Assembly (NCBI RefSeq): GCF_900114535.1
Contig: NZ_FOTK01000035.1
Span: 1 to 63,508 of the forward strand
Origin: Methylobacterium pseudosasicola
Lineage (GTDB): Bacteria; Pseudomonadota; Alphaproteobacteria; Rhizobiales; Beijerinckiaceae
Direction of reading: 5' to 3'
Length of the DNA: 63,508 nucleotides
Numbering within the stretch: the first letter of the stretch is position 1; each line of letters begins with the position of its first letter. Both the position numbers and the translations under genes were made by a program. The notes beneath the pieces are model-generated. The model was given only the letters and a program-made list of their open reading frames with translations. It made no database searches and was not told the DNA's origin. Shown one piece after another: positions 7,138-14,696 of this stretch.

Positions 7138-8997
7138 TTACGACACCACCCGGCGCAGCCGGCCGCTGCGCGAGGTGCGCGACAGGCCGTGCGGGGTCTT
7201 GTTCCAGCGCACCGGATCGCGGACCAGCTCGATCAGGGCCATCCAGGCGGCCAAGCTGACGAGCAGGAAGTAGACCGGCATGCAGGGCGCGACCTGGGCG
7301 AGGTCGCCCCAGCCGCGCCGGGCGCAGCCGACCAGGGCCGGCAGAGCCATGGCGGCGAGCCCGACGCCGAACAGGGTGATGGCGAGACCGGCGGCGAGAT
7401 TGTCCAGGAAGGACGGGGCGGCCTGGATCTCCAGGATCAGGAAATTCCAGACGGCGCCAGCCAGGCAGACAGGGTAGGCCAGCGCCGAGGCCACCGTCCC
7501 GGGCACCAGCGCCACGGCGCCCAGTGTCTCCAGGCCGCCGAGGCGACAGGCATTGACCAGCGGGTGACGCCCATGGGCGAGGCTGGTCTGCATCAGGCCC
7601 TTCAGCCAGCGGGTGCGCTGGGCGAGCCAGGGGCCGAGCCGGGCCGGGGCCTCCTCGATCGTGGCGCTCGGCAGGTCGCCCACCGCGTAGCCCGCGAGCG
7701 CCAGCCGGATCCCGAGATCGGCATCCTCGGTGACGTTCCAGGGGTCCCAGCCGCGCAGATCCCGCAGCACCCGGGTGCGCAGATGCATGGAGGTGCCGCC
7801 CAGCGGGATCGGCAGCGCGAGGCGCGCGAGCGCCGGGTTCAGCACGTCGAACAGGCCCGCATATTCGAGCGCGAAGGCGCGGGCCAACAGGGAATCGCCG
7901 GCATTGTCGATCACGAGGCGCCCTTGCAGGCAGGCGGTGCTCTCCGGCAGGCGCGCGAACAGCGATGCGGAGAGCCGCAATTGCCCGGGATCGGGCCAAT
8001 CCTCCGCGTCGTAGACCGTCAGCAGGGCGCCGCGGGCCAGCGGCAGGGCGGCGTTGAGCGCACGCGGCTTGGTGCGGGGCATCCCCGGCGGCACCGTGAT
8101 CACCTCGAACCGGGCGGGCAGGGCGCTCCGCGCCACGGCCGCCGCGGTCTCCGGATCGTCCGCCTCGAGCAGGAGCTTGATGTCGAGCTTGGCCGCCGGA
8201 TAATCGAGGGCCATGAGCCCCTGGATCAGGCGGGGCACCACCGCCGCCTCGCGGTGCAGCGCGACCAGAACCGTGTAGACCGGCAGCTCGCTATCGCCGA
8301 GCAGATCCACCGGGTCGGCCGCCACCGGCGCCGGGATGACCAGGGCAGTCAGCCGGAACGTCGTCATCGCCAGGAACAGGCCCTGACCCGCCAGGGTCAC
8401 CGCCCGGGCGAGGGCTGGCGGCAGCATCGCGAACAGGCACAGCGCCGCGATCGACGCGAGGACGAGGAGCAGCAGCCACCGGCTCGCGGGCTCGCGCGGC
8501 ACGGCCCGCTCGGGCGCGTGGCGCCGCAGATCCTGCGCGGCGTGATCCGCCACCGCCCCGGGGATCGCGGCGAACACCGCCTCGCGCAGATGCGTCGGGC
8601 TGGTGATCGCCGGCATCGCGGCGCGGTGGGGGGCGTCGAGGAGTTCCGCGATCAGCCGGCCGCGGGGCGCCAGCACGCAGGGGGCGACCGACCCGGGCGC
8701 CAGGGGCGCGAGGCCGGCGATCAGGCTGTCGGGGAAGCGCAGGCCGAGGCCGAACGCGATCGGACCGTCGAGATAGGGGGCGCCGAGTTTTCGGGCGAGG
8801 GCGCGGTAATACGCCGTCTCGTCCATCAGCCCCGCACTCAGCAGCGCAGTCGCCGCATCGGTCCCGACAGCGGCAGCCTCCCGGGCCGCCCGGATCAGCA
8901 GGCGAGCCTCGACTCCCTCGGCGAGCAGGAAGGCGATCTCCGGCGGCAGGGAGATCCTGTGGGCGAATGCGGCCGTGGGCAGGCGCTGGACCGACAC
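7138..8997 (-). CDS. Membrane glycosyltransferase family 2 with N-terminal MshEN-like domain
   Basis: This protein of about 619 residues starts at GTG 8997, where GGGGGAG lies eight bases upstream. A longer ORF to 9099 would run through the divergent neighbour. The N-terminal part contains ALLSAGLMDETAYYRALARK, then LGAPYLD, the pattern of the type II secretion ATPase N-terminal (MshEN) domain. MshEN domains in some proteins bind c-di-GMP. Two hydrophobic segments follow near residues 185-240. The GT2 catalytic core then shows LLEADD, YDAEDWPDP, TEDADLGIRL and QRTRWLKG (the Q/RxxRW motif). Several C-terminal membrane spans follow. It should polymerise or transfer a nucleotide-sugar at the inner membrane. 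The product is unknown. Confidence 0.85.
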   Translation of the reverse strand: MSVQRLPTAAFAHRISLPPEIAFLLAEGVEARLLIRAAREAAAVGTDAATALLSAGLMDETAYYRALARKLGAPYLDGPIAFGLGLRFPDSLIAGLAPLAPGSVAPCVLAPRGRLIAELLDAPHRAAMPAITSPTHLREAVFAAIPGAVADHAAQDLRRHAPERAVPREPASRWLLLLVLASIAALCLFAMLPPALARAVTLAGQGLFLAMTTFRLTALVIPAPVAADPVDLLGDSELPVYTVLVALHREAAVVPRLIQGLMALDYPAAKLDIKLLLEADDPETAAAVARSALPARFEVITVPPGMPRTKPRALNAALPLARGALLTVYDAEDWPDPGQLRLSASLFARLPESTACLQGRLVIDNAGDSLLARAFALEYAGLFDVLNPALARLALPIPLGGTSMHLRTRVLRDLRGWDPWNVTEDADLGIRLALAGYAVGDLPSATIEEAPARLGPWLAQRTRWLKGLMQTSLAHGRHPLVNACRLGGLETLGAVALVPGTVASALAYPVCLAGAVWNFLILEIQAAPSFLDNLAAGLAITLFGVGLAAMALPALVGCARRGWGDLAQVAPCMPVYFLLVSLAAWMALIELVRDPVRWNKTPHGLSRTSRSGRLRRVVS

Positions 8998-9041
8998 GCC
9001 GGCGCTCCCCCGGTGGCTCCAGGACGTGCTAGGGGAGGGGC

Positions 9042-9986
9042 GTGAGCCAGACCCGATTCCCGTCCTCCGAGAGGAGCATCGCCGTCTTCCCGTCGTCAAG
9101 ATCGGGCGGACGACGCGCGCGATCGTCCCTCGGGATGGTCGTGCTCACGGCGCTCCTATGGGCTGGATCCGGCCCCGCTAGCGCCGCGCCGCCAGCCGCG
9201 ACACAGGCCCCGACGCCCGCCGTGACGGTCCCGAATTTCTGGAACCCGCGCAGCCGCGGCGAGCGGGTCGAGGCGCCCCAGACCGGCCGGGCGATCCGGT
9301 TCCTGACCGACGACGAGTTCCCGCCGCTGCACTTCGCCGGCCCCGACGGCAACCCGACCGGCTTCGCGGTCGAGTTGGCCCGCGCCGTCTGCGAGAAGCT
9401 GACGATCACCTGCACGGTGCAGGCGCGCCGGTTCGATACGCTGCTGGACGCCCTGGACGGTCGGCAGGGTGACGTGATCGCGGCCGCGATCCCGCTTACC
9501 GCGCATGTGCGCGAGAAGTTCCTGGCGACGCGGCCGTATTTCCGCTGGCCGGCGCGCTTCGCCGCCCGCACCGACAAGGGCCTGCCGGTCCCCTCGGCCG
9601 CGACGCTCGCCGGCCGTAGCGTCGGGGTGATGGGCGGCAGCGCGCACGCCGCCTACCTCAAGGTCTTCTTCCCCAAGGCCGTCCCGAAGGAATTCCTCGA
9701 CCTCGCGGCGGCCGAGGGGGCGCTCAAGCGCGGCGAGGTCGACTACCTCTTTGCCGACGGCCTCAACCTCGCCCTCTATGTCGGCGGACAGGAGGCGGAG
9801 ACTTGCTGCGCCCTGATCGGCGGCGACTACTTGGAGAACCGCTATTTCGGCGAGGGCATCGGGCTGATCACCCGCCAGGAGGATGCGGCGCTCTCCCGGG
9901 CGCTGGACGACGCGCTCCAGCGGGTCTGGGACGACGGGAAATACACCGAGCTGTACCTGCGGTTCTTCCCGGTGAGCCCATTCTGA
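9042..9986 (+). CDS. Periplasmic solute-binding protein, amino-acid type (family 3)
   Basis: This 314-residue protein has a basic N-terminus and a hydrophobic segment ending in a likely signal-peptidase site (GSGPASAAPP, about residue 48). The binding-protein core follows: FLTDDEFPPLHF, GFAVELARAVCEKL, GDVIAAAIPLT and YFRWPARFAARTD. The GTG start at 9042 has AGGGGAGGGG directly upstream and lies only 44 bases from the divergent glycosyltransferase start. No permease or ATPase is adjacent, so it may be an orphan or a sensor subunit. Its last codons (LYLRFFPVSPF) are copied again at 10612-10647 as part of a tandem duplication. Confidence 0.8.
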   Translation: MSQTRFPSSERSIAVFPSSRSGGRRARSSLGMVVLTALLWAGSGPASAAPPAATQAPTPAVTVPNFWNPRSRGERVEAPQTGRAIRFLTDDEFPPLHFAGPDGNPTGFAVELARAVCEKLTITCTVQARRFDTLLDALDGRQGDVIAAAIPLTAHVREKFLATRPYFRWPARFAARTDKGLPVPSAATLAGRSVGVMGGSAHAAYLKVFFPKAVPKEFLDLAAAEGALKRGEVDYLFADGLNLALYVGGQEAETCCALIGGDYLENRYFGEGIGLITRQEDAALSRALDDALQRVWDDGKYTELYLRFFPVSPF

Positions 9987-10054
9987 GGGGCTTTCTTCCC
10001 AGCAGGGAATCGGGGATCCTGCGCCGCGCTGGGTCTCCCCGACAGGATCAAGGC

Positions 10055-10282
10055 ATGACGGATCTTCTCGACAAGGCGGTGGCCAAGGCGCGGGACCTCG
10101 CCCCGGAGATGCAGGACGAGATCGCCCGTGTGATGCTTGCTATCCTGGGCGAGGAGACGCCTGTCTACCACTTCACCCCAGAGGAGGAGGCGGAGCAGGA
10201 CGCAGCCGATGCCGAGGAAGCACGCGGCGAATACGCCACGGACGCGGAAGTGCGCGCCATCTGGGCCAAGCATGGCCTGTGA
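10055..10282 (+). CDS. Type II antitoxin, copy 1
   Basis: This 75-residue acidic protein begins MTDLLDKAVAKARDLAPEMQ and ends TDAEVRAIWAKHGL. It has an N-terminal helical segment and an acidic C-terminal tail (FTPEEEAEQDAADAEEARGEY) of the kind that wraps a ParE/RelE toxin. Its TGA overlaps the GTG start of the toxin gene by four bases. The ATG at 10055 is conserved in the second copy (10716), which fixes the start despite a longer open frame. The DNA-binding fold is not clear by eye. Confidence 0.75.
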   Translation: MTDLLDKAVAKARDLAPEMQDEIARVMLAILGEETPVYHFTPEEEAEQDAADAEEARGEYATDAEVRAIWAKHGL

Positions 10283-10557
10283 AGCTCCGCCTGACCCGTA
10301 CCGCCACGCGCCAGCTGGATCAGGTTCTGAGCGACATCGGGCAGCAGCATCCGCAGGGCGCGCAAGCCGTTAAAACGCGCATCCGGGCTGCAATGCATCT
10401 GCTCCGGCAATTCCCTTATGCCGGCCAGGCCACGACACGACGCGGCATCCGACGCGTGGTCGTGTCGGGCTATCCCTACATCCTGACCTACCGCATCGGC
10501 GACAACGAGATCGTCATCCGCGGCATACGGCATGCAGCACGGCGGCCGGAGATCTGA
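10279..10557 (+). CDS. RelE/ParE-family toxin, copy 1
   Basis: This 92-residue basic protein begins MKLRLTRTATRQLDQVLSDI. It carries ParE/RelE family features: the helical N-terminal half, PYAGQATTRRGIRRVVVSGYPYILTYRI and EIVIRGIRHAARRPE. ParE toxins inhibit gyrase and RelE toxins cleave mRNA; the SGYPYILTYRI..IRGIRHAARRP layout fits ParE better. The GTG start overlaps the antitoxin stop. It differs at many positions from its tandem copy, so the two pairs may no longer cross-neutralise. Confidence 0.8.
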   Translation: MKLRLTRTATRQLDQVLSDIGQQHPQGAQAVKTRIRAAMHLLRQFPYAGQATTRRGIRRVVVSGYPYILTYRIGDNEIVIRGIRHAARRPEI

Positions 10558-10715
10558 AAGGGATCCACCGAGTTCGGGCCTTAGGTGCGCGCAGCGCGGT
10601 CGACGACCGGCCTGTATCTACGGTTCCTCTCCTTGAGCCCGTTCTGAGGGGCTTTTCTCCCAGCCGGGAATCGGGGATCCTGCGCCACGCAGGGTCTCCC
10701 CGACAGGATCGAGAC

Positions 10716-10943
10716 ATGACGGATCTTCTCGACAAGGCCGTGGCGAAGGCACGGGGCCTCGCTCCCGACCTTCAGGATGAGATCGCCCGCCTGATGCTGG
10801 CCTTCGTCAATGAGGACGCGCCCCTCTACCAGTTCACCCCGGAAGAGGCGGCAGAGCTCGACGAATCCGTGGCCGCGGCCGCGCGGGGTGATTTCGCGAC
10901 CGATGCCGAGGTGCGCGCCATCTGGGCCAAATATGGCCTGTGA
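10716..10943 (+). CDS. Type II antitoxin, copy 2
   Basis: This 75-residue protein begins MTDLLDKAVAKARGLAPDLQ, and its tail (FTPEEAAELDESVAAAARGD, TDAEVRAIWAKYGL) aligns with copy 1 without gaps. Most differences fall in the middle (ILGEETPVYH versus FVNEDAPLYQ). That is where a toxin-contact segment would be expected, so partner specificity may have separated. It overlaps its toxin by four bases exactly as in copy 1. Confidence 0.75.
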   Translation: MTDLLDKAVAKARGLAPDLQDEIARLMLAFVNEDAPLYQFTPEEAAELDESVAAAARGDFATDAEVRAIWAKYGL

Positions 10944-11218
10944 GGCTGCGCCTGACCCGACCCGCGGCATCCCAGCTCGACAAGGTGCTCGCCTATCTTG
11001 ACCGCCGGAACCCGCAGGGTGCGCGCAAGGTGCAACAGCGCCTCGGGGCGGCCATGGACCTTCTGCTGCACCACCCCTTTGCGGGCTCCAGGACGGCCCG
11101 GCCCGGCATCCGGCGCCTCATGGCACGCCCCTACCCCTACGCGATCACGTATCAGGTCGCGGCGAACGAGATCGTCATTCTCGGTATCCGGCACACCGCG
11201 CGGCGACCGCAGCCCTGA
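10940..11218 (+). CDS. RelE/ParE-family toxin, copy 2
   Basis: This 92-residue basic protein begins MRLRLTRPAASQLDKVLAYL. It has the same length as copy 1 and keeps RPGIRRLMARPYPYAITYQV and EIVILGIRHTARRPQ. It is intact, with no stop or frameshift. Its start is a GTG embedded in the antitoxin stop region. It is followed 115 bases later by lysS. As with copy 1, a ParE-like role is the better guess. Confidence 0.8.
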   Translation: MRLRLTRPAASQLDKVLAYLDRRNPQGARKVQQRLGAAMDLLLHHPFAGSRTARPGIRRLMARPYPYAITYQVAANEIVILGIRHTARRPQP

Positions 11219-11333
11219 AAGCTCCGAGCCGCCCCGAACGCCCCCGGGACACCGGATTGCGCCCACGGGCGTTCCGCTGGGGCTCGAACCGCTCTAGGGT
11301 GCGCGATCCCAGCATTCCGTCACCCACGAAATC

Positions 11334-13037
11334 ATGCCCACCGCACCTGCCCTGATGCTTGACCCCGACCTGATCGAGGCCGCCGCCACCGCCGCCGCCT
11401 GGCCGTTCGAGGAGGCGCGCAAGCTCGTCGCGCGGCTGGAGAAATCCGGCAAGACCGAGGTGCTGTTCGAGACCGGCTACGGGCCGTCGGGGCTGCCGCA
11501 TATCGGCACCTTCGGGGAGGTCGCCCGCACCTCCATGGTCCGCCACGCCTTCCGGGTGCTGACTAGGGACGCGGTGCCGACCCGGCTGCTCGCCTTCTCG
11601 GACGACATGGACGGGCTGCGCAAGGTCCCGGACAACGTGCCGAACCGCGAGATGCTGGCCGCCCATCTCGGCAAGCCGCTCTCGCGCATCCCGGACCCGT
11701 TCTCGAACGAATACCCGTCCTTCGGGGCGGCGAACAACGCCCGGCTGCGCGCCTTCCTGGACAGCTTCGGCTTCGACTACGAGTTCGCCTCCGCCACCGA
11801 CTACTACACGTCGGGCCGGTTCGACGCGGCGCTGCTGCGCGTGCTGGAGCGCTACGACGCCGTGATGGAGATCATGCTGCCGTCGCTGCGCGCCGAGCGC
11901 TCGGCCTCCTACTCGCCGTTCCTGCCGCTCCACCCGGTCACCGGCCACGTGATGCAGGTGCCGATCGACGAGGTGCGGGTCGAGACCGGCACGCTGGTCT
12001 GGCGCGACCCCGCCACGGGTGAGCGCTACGAGACCCCGGTGACCGGCGGCCACGCCAAGCTGCAATGGAAGCCCGACTGGGCCATGCGCTGGGTGGCGCT
12101 GGGCGTCGATTACGAGATGGCCGGCAAGGACCTGATCGATTCGGTCAAGCTATCGGGCAAGATCGCCCGGGCGCTCGGCGGCGAGCCGCCGGAGGGCTTC
12201 AATTACGAGCTGTTCCTCGACGAGAAGGGCCAAAAGATCTCGAAGTCGAAGGGCAACGGCCTGACCATCGACGACTGGCTGAAATACGGCACGCCGGAAT
12301 CGCTCGCCTTGTTCATGTACAACAAGCCGCGGGAGGCCAAGCGTCTGTTCTTCGACGTGATTCCCCGGCACGTGGACGAGTATATCGGCTTCCTTGACCG
12401 CTATGCCGGCCAGGACGCGAAGCTGCGGCTGGGCAACCCGGTCTGGCACCTGCATGCCGGCAACCCGCCGGAGCCCGAGCGGGTCGAGGGCGCGAGCCTG
12501 ACCTTCGCGATGCTGCTCAACCTCGCCGCAGTGGCCAACACCGAGGATCCGGCGGTGCTGTGGGGCTTCATCCGCCGCTACACGCCGCAGACCGGGCCGG
12601 AGACCCATCCGGGTCTCGACCGGCTGGTGGTCCACGCCCTGAAATATTTTTCGGATTTCGTGCGCCCAGCCAAGACCTACCGGGAGCCCACCCCAGAGGA
12701 GCGAGCGGCTTTGGAGGATCTCTCGGAGACGCTGGCGGCGCATGCCGGCTCCACCGACCCGGAGGCCCTGCAGGCGGCGGTCTACGAGGTCGGGCGGCGG
12801 CACTTCCCGGACCTGTCCGGCAAGGCCAAGAGCCCGGACGGGCGCCCCGGTGTGTCGCAGGCCTGGTTCACGAGCCTGTACAACGTGCTGTTCGGCGAGG
12901 CGCGGGGCCCGCGCTTCGGCTCCTTCGTGGCCCTGTACGGGGTGGCGGAGACCCGGGCGCTGATCGCGGCGGCCCTGTCGGGCGCCCTGGTGGCCGAGCA
13001 TGCCGCCTTCACGGCTGGCGCGGCCAAGGTCGCGTGA
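11334..13037 (+). CDS. lysS: Lysyl-tRNA synthetase, class I
   Basis: This 567-residue enzyme charges tRNA-Lys in the cytoplasm. It is the class I type, unrelated to the class II LysRS of most bacteria. The Rossmann signature HIGT lies at 56-59 (GPSGLPHIGTFGE) and the KMSKS equivalent KISKSKGN at 301-308. Class I LysRS is the usual form in Alphaproteobacteria and archaea. The gene probably forms a short operon with the PPOX-fold gene that begins eight bases after its stop. The length is typical. Confidence 0.95.
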   Translation: MPTAPALMLDPDLIEAAATAAAWPFEEARKLVARLEKSGKTEVLFETGYGPSGLPHIGTFGEVARTSMVRHAFRVLTRDAVPTRLLAFSDDMDGLRKVPDNVPNREMLAAHLGKPLSRIPDPFSNEYPSFGAANNARLRAFLDSFGFDYEFASATDYYTSGRFDAALLRVLERYDAVMEIMLPSLRAERSASYSPFLPLHPVTGHVMQVPIDEVRVETGTLVWRDPATGERYETPVTGGHAKLQWKPDWAMRWVALGVDYEMAGKDLIDSVKLSGKIARALGGEPPEGFNYELFLDEKGQKISKSKGNGLTIDDWLKYGTPESLALFMYNKPREAKRLFFDVIPRHVDEYIGFLDRYAGQDAKLRLGNPVWHLHAGNPPEPERVEGASLTFAMLLNLAAVANTEDPAVLWGFIRRYTPQTGPETHPGLDRLVVHALKYFSDFVRPAKTYREPTPEERAALEDLSETLAAHAGSTDPEALQAAVYEVGRRHFPDLSGKAKSPDGRPGVSQAWFTSLYNVLFGEARGPRFGSFVALYGVAETRALIAAALSGALVAEHAAFTAGAAKVA

Positions 13038-13044
13038 GGCTGCG

Positions 13045-13656
13045 ATGATCGTCGAGACCGTCGCGCAGCTGGAGGCGATCTACGCCACGTCCCTGGCTCC
13101 GGCCTCCGTGGTCAAGGTCACGGCGGCGATCACGCCGGATTACGCGGCGCTGATCGCCGCCTCCCCCTTCGCGGTGCTGGCCACATCCGGCCCCGAGGGG
13201 CTCGATTGTAGCCCCCGGGGCGACCGGCCGGGCTTCGTTCGAGTCGCCGATCCGCGCACGCTGATCCTGCCGGATCGGCGCGGCAACAACCGGATCGATT
13301 CCTTACGCAACGTCGTGCGCGATCCGCGGGTGGCGCTGCTGTTCCTGATCCCGGGTTCGGGCACGACCTTCCGGGTGAACGGCAAGGCGGTGATCTCGGC
13401 CGATCCGGACCTCCTGGACTCGTTCCGGGTAGACGGCCACGCGCCGCGCACGGCCCTCGTGATCACCGTCGAGGCCGCGTATTTCCAATGCGCCCGGGCG
13501 ATCATCCGGTCTCGGCTGTGGGAGCCCGAGGCCCGGGTCGATCCGGCGGACCTGCCGAGCCCCGGGGCGATCCTCGCTGCGCTCACCGCGGGCGATGTCG
13601 GCGGCCAGGCCTACGACGCGGAATGGCCGGCCCGGGCCGCCAAGACGATGTGGTGA
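13045..13656 (+). CDS. Pyridoxamine 5'-phosphate oxidase family FMN-binding protein
   Basis: This 203-residue protein begins MIVETVAQLEAIYATSLAPAS. The split-barrel flavin fold is suggested by FAVLATSGPEGLDCSPRGDRPGF, LILPDRRGNNRIDSLRNVV and VALLFLIPGSGTTFRVNGKA. This matches the PPOX-class 'flavin-nucleotide-binding' subgroup (MSMEG_1061-like). The ATG at 13045 is preferred over an upstream frame extension that overlaps lysS. It probably binds FMN and reduces or senses a small molecule. The substrate is unknown. Confidence 0.85.
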   Translation: MIVETVAQLEAIYATSLAPASVVKVTAAITPDYAALIAASPFAVLATSGPEGLDCSPRGDRPGFVRVADPRTLILPDRRGNNRIDSLRNVVRDPRVALLFLIPGSGTTFRVNGKAVISADPDLLDSFRVDGHAPRTALVITVEAAYFQCARAIIRSRLWEPEARVDPADLPSPGAILAALTAGDVGGQAYDAEWPARAAKTMW

Positions 13657-13663
13657 GGGAGGG

Positions 13664-14578
13664 TCAGCTCACCAGGGCGAGGCCGGGTTGGGACACGTCC
13701 TGCGTCTCGGTCTCGGGGATCACGTCGACCTCGACCTTGAGGCGCTGCTTGCCCGAGCCGCTGACGATGCCGTCCACCGGCGCCACGTCGCCGTAATCGC
13801 GGCCGCGGGCCACCACGATGTGGTCGTCCCGCACCGGCACGCCGTTGGTCGGGTCGAGGCCGAGCCAGCCCTCGCCGCACCAGACCGCCACCCAGGCGTG
13901 GCTCGCATCCGCCCCGCGCAGGCGCGGCCGTCCCGGCGGCGGCACGGTGCGCAGGTAGCCGCTGACATAGGCCGCCGGCAGGCCCATGCCGCGCAGGCCC
14001 GCGATCATCACGTGGGCGAAGTCCTGGCAGACCCCGGCCCGGAGCGCGAAGGATTCGGCGAGCGGCGTGCGCACGTTCGTGGCCTTGGAATCGAACCGGA
14101 AATCAGCGCCGATGCGCAGCATCAGGTCGTGGGCCGCCCCGTAGGCGCTGCGGCCGGGCGAAAAGCTCGCCCGGGCATACTCGGTCACCTCGGGGACGAG
14201 GGGCACCCGGCCGCTCGGGAACAGAAAATGGACCGGCGCCCGGCCGCAGAGATCGCGCGAGGCCACCACGGCGTCGCGGACCTGTTCCCAGGGCAGGCCG
14301 GCTTCCGGCTCCGGCGGGGTGCGGCGCTCGACCCGCACGGTGGAGAGCGCCTCGACACTGAAGGTGGTGTGGGGTGTATCCAGGGTGATCGCCACCGCCT
14401 CGATCCCGAAATAGTCCCGCCGCATCAGCGCCGTGGTCGGGCTCGGGTCGATGGTCACGGCGCTGGCCAGCACGCTCTGGCCCTCGCCGTCCTGGGGTTT
14501 CAGCCGCAGGGAGCAGCGGGCGAAGCGCACCGGCTTGCCGTAGCGGTAGGTGGTGCGGTGGCGCAGCGTGTAGATCAT
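13664..14578 (-). CDS. Transglutaminase-like cysteine protein (third gene of cluster)
   Basis: This 304-residue protein has an N-terminal beta-sandwich typical of bacterial transglutaminases (MIYTLRHRTTYRYGKPV) and a papain-like core. The triad Cys184 (AGVCQDFAH), His227 (DASHAWV) and Asp242 (LDPTNG) is intact. There is no signal peptide. It lies downstream of the ATP-grasp/alpha-E and DUF2126 genes on the same strand, the standard order of this conserved proteobacterial cluster. From known comparative work, such clusters are predicted to make or cleave amide (peptide-tag) bonds. The actual substrate is unknown. Confidence 0.9.
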   Translation of the reverse strand: MIYTLRHRTTYRYGKPVRFARCSLRLKPQDGEGQSVLASAVTIDPSPTTALMRRDYFGIEAVAITLDTPHTTFSVEALSTVRVERRTPPEPEAGLPWEQVRDAVVASRDLCGRAPVHFLFPSGRVPLVPEVTEYARASFSPGRSAYGAAHDLMLRIGADFRFDSKATNVRTPLAESFALRAGVCQDFAHVMIAGLRGMGLPAAYVSGYLRTVPPPGRPRLRGADASHAWVAVWCGEGWLGLDPTNGVPVRDDHIVVARGRDYGDVAPVDGIVSGSGKQRLKVEVDVIPETETQDVSQPGLALVS

Positions 14579-14696
14579 CCCGGCGGCCGCGCGATTCGAT
14601 GTCTGTCGCGCGCATCATAGGCCGAAAGGGTGACCAGTCTTGCGGCGATCCTGACGCAGAGCGCCGAATCCAGGCCGGATTGCGCGGCGCCCCTCA

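Larger units (their letters stand above)
9951..11218 (+). repeat. Tandem duplication (period 661 bp) carrying two toxin-antitoxin pairs
   Basis: Copy 1 starts at 9951 and copy 2 at 10612, and all corresponding landmarks are offset by 661 bases (antitoxin starts 10055 and 10716; toxin starts 10279 and 10940). Each copy begins with the last 11 codons of the solute-binding gene (LYLRFFPVSPF in copy 1, LYLRFLSLSPF plus TGA in copy 2). A near-identical leader containing GGGAATCGGGGATCCTGCGC follows. The copies have diverged most in the toxin genes. Confidence 0.9.

Noticed and set aside
7060..9045. A 661-codon plus-strand frame across the glycosyltransferase
   Set aside because: The minus strand carries clear GT2 motifs, while the plus frame is low-complexity (Gln, Arg, Gly) without motifs.
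9803..10282. A longer version of the first antitoxin starting at 9803
   Set aside because: It would overlap the solute-binding gene. The duplicated copy fixes the ATG at 10055.
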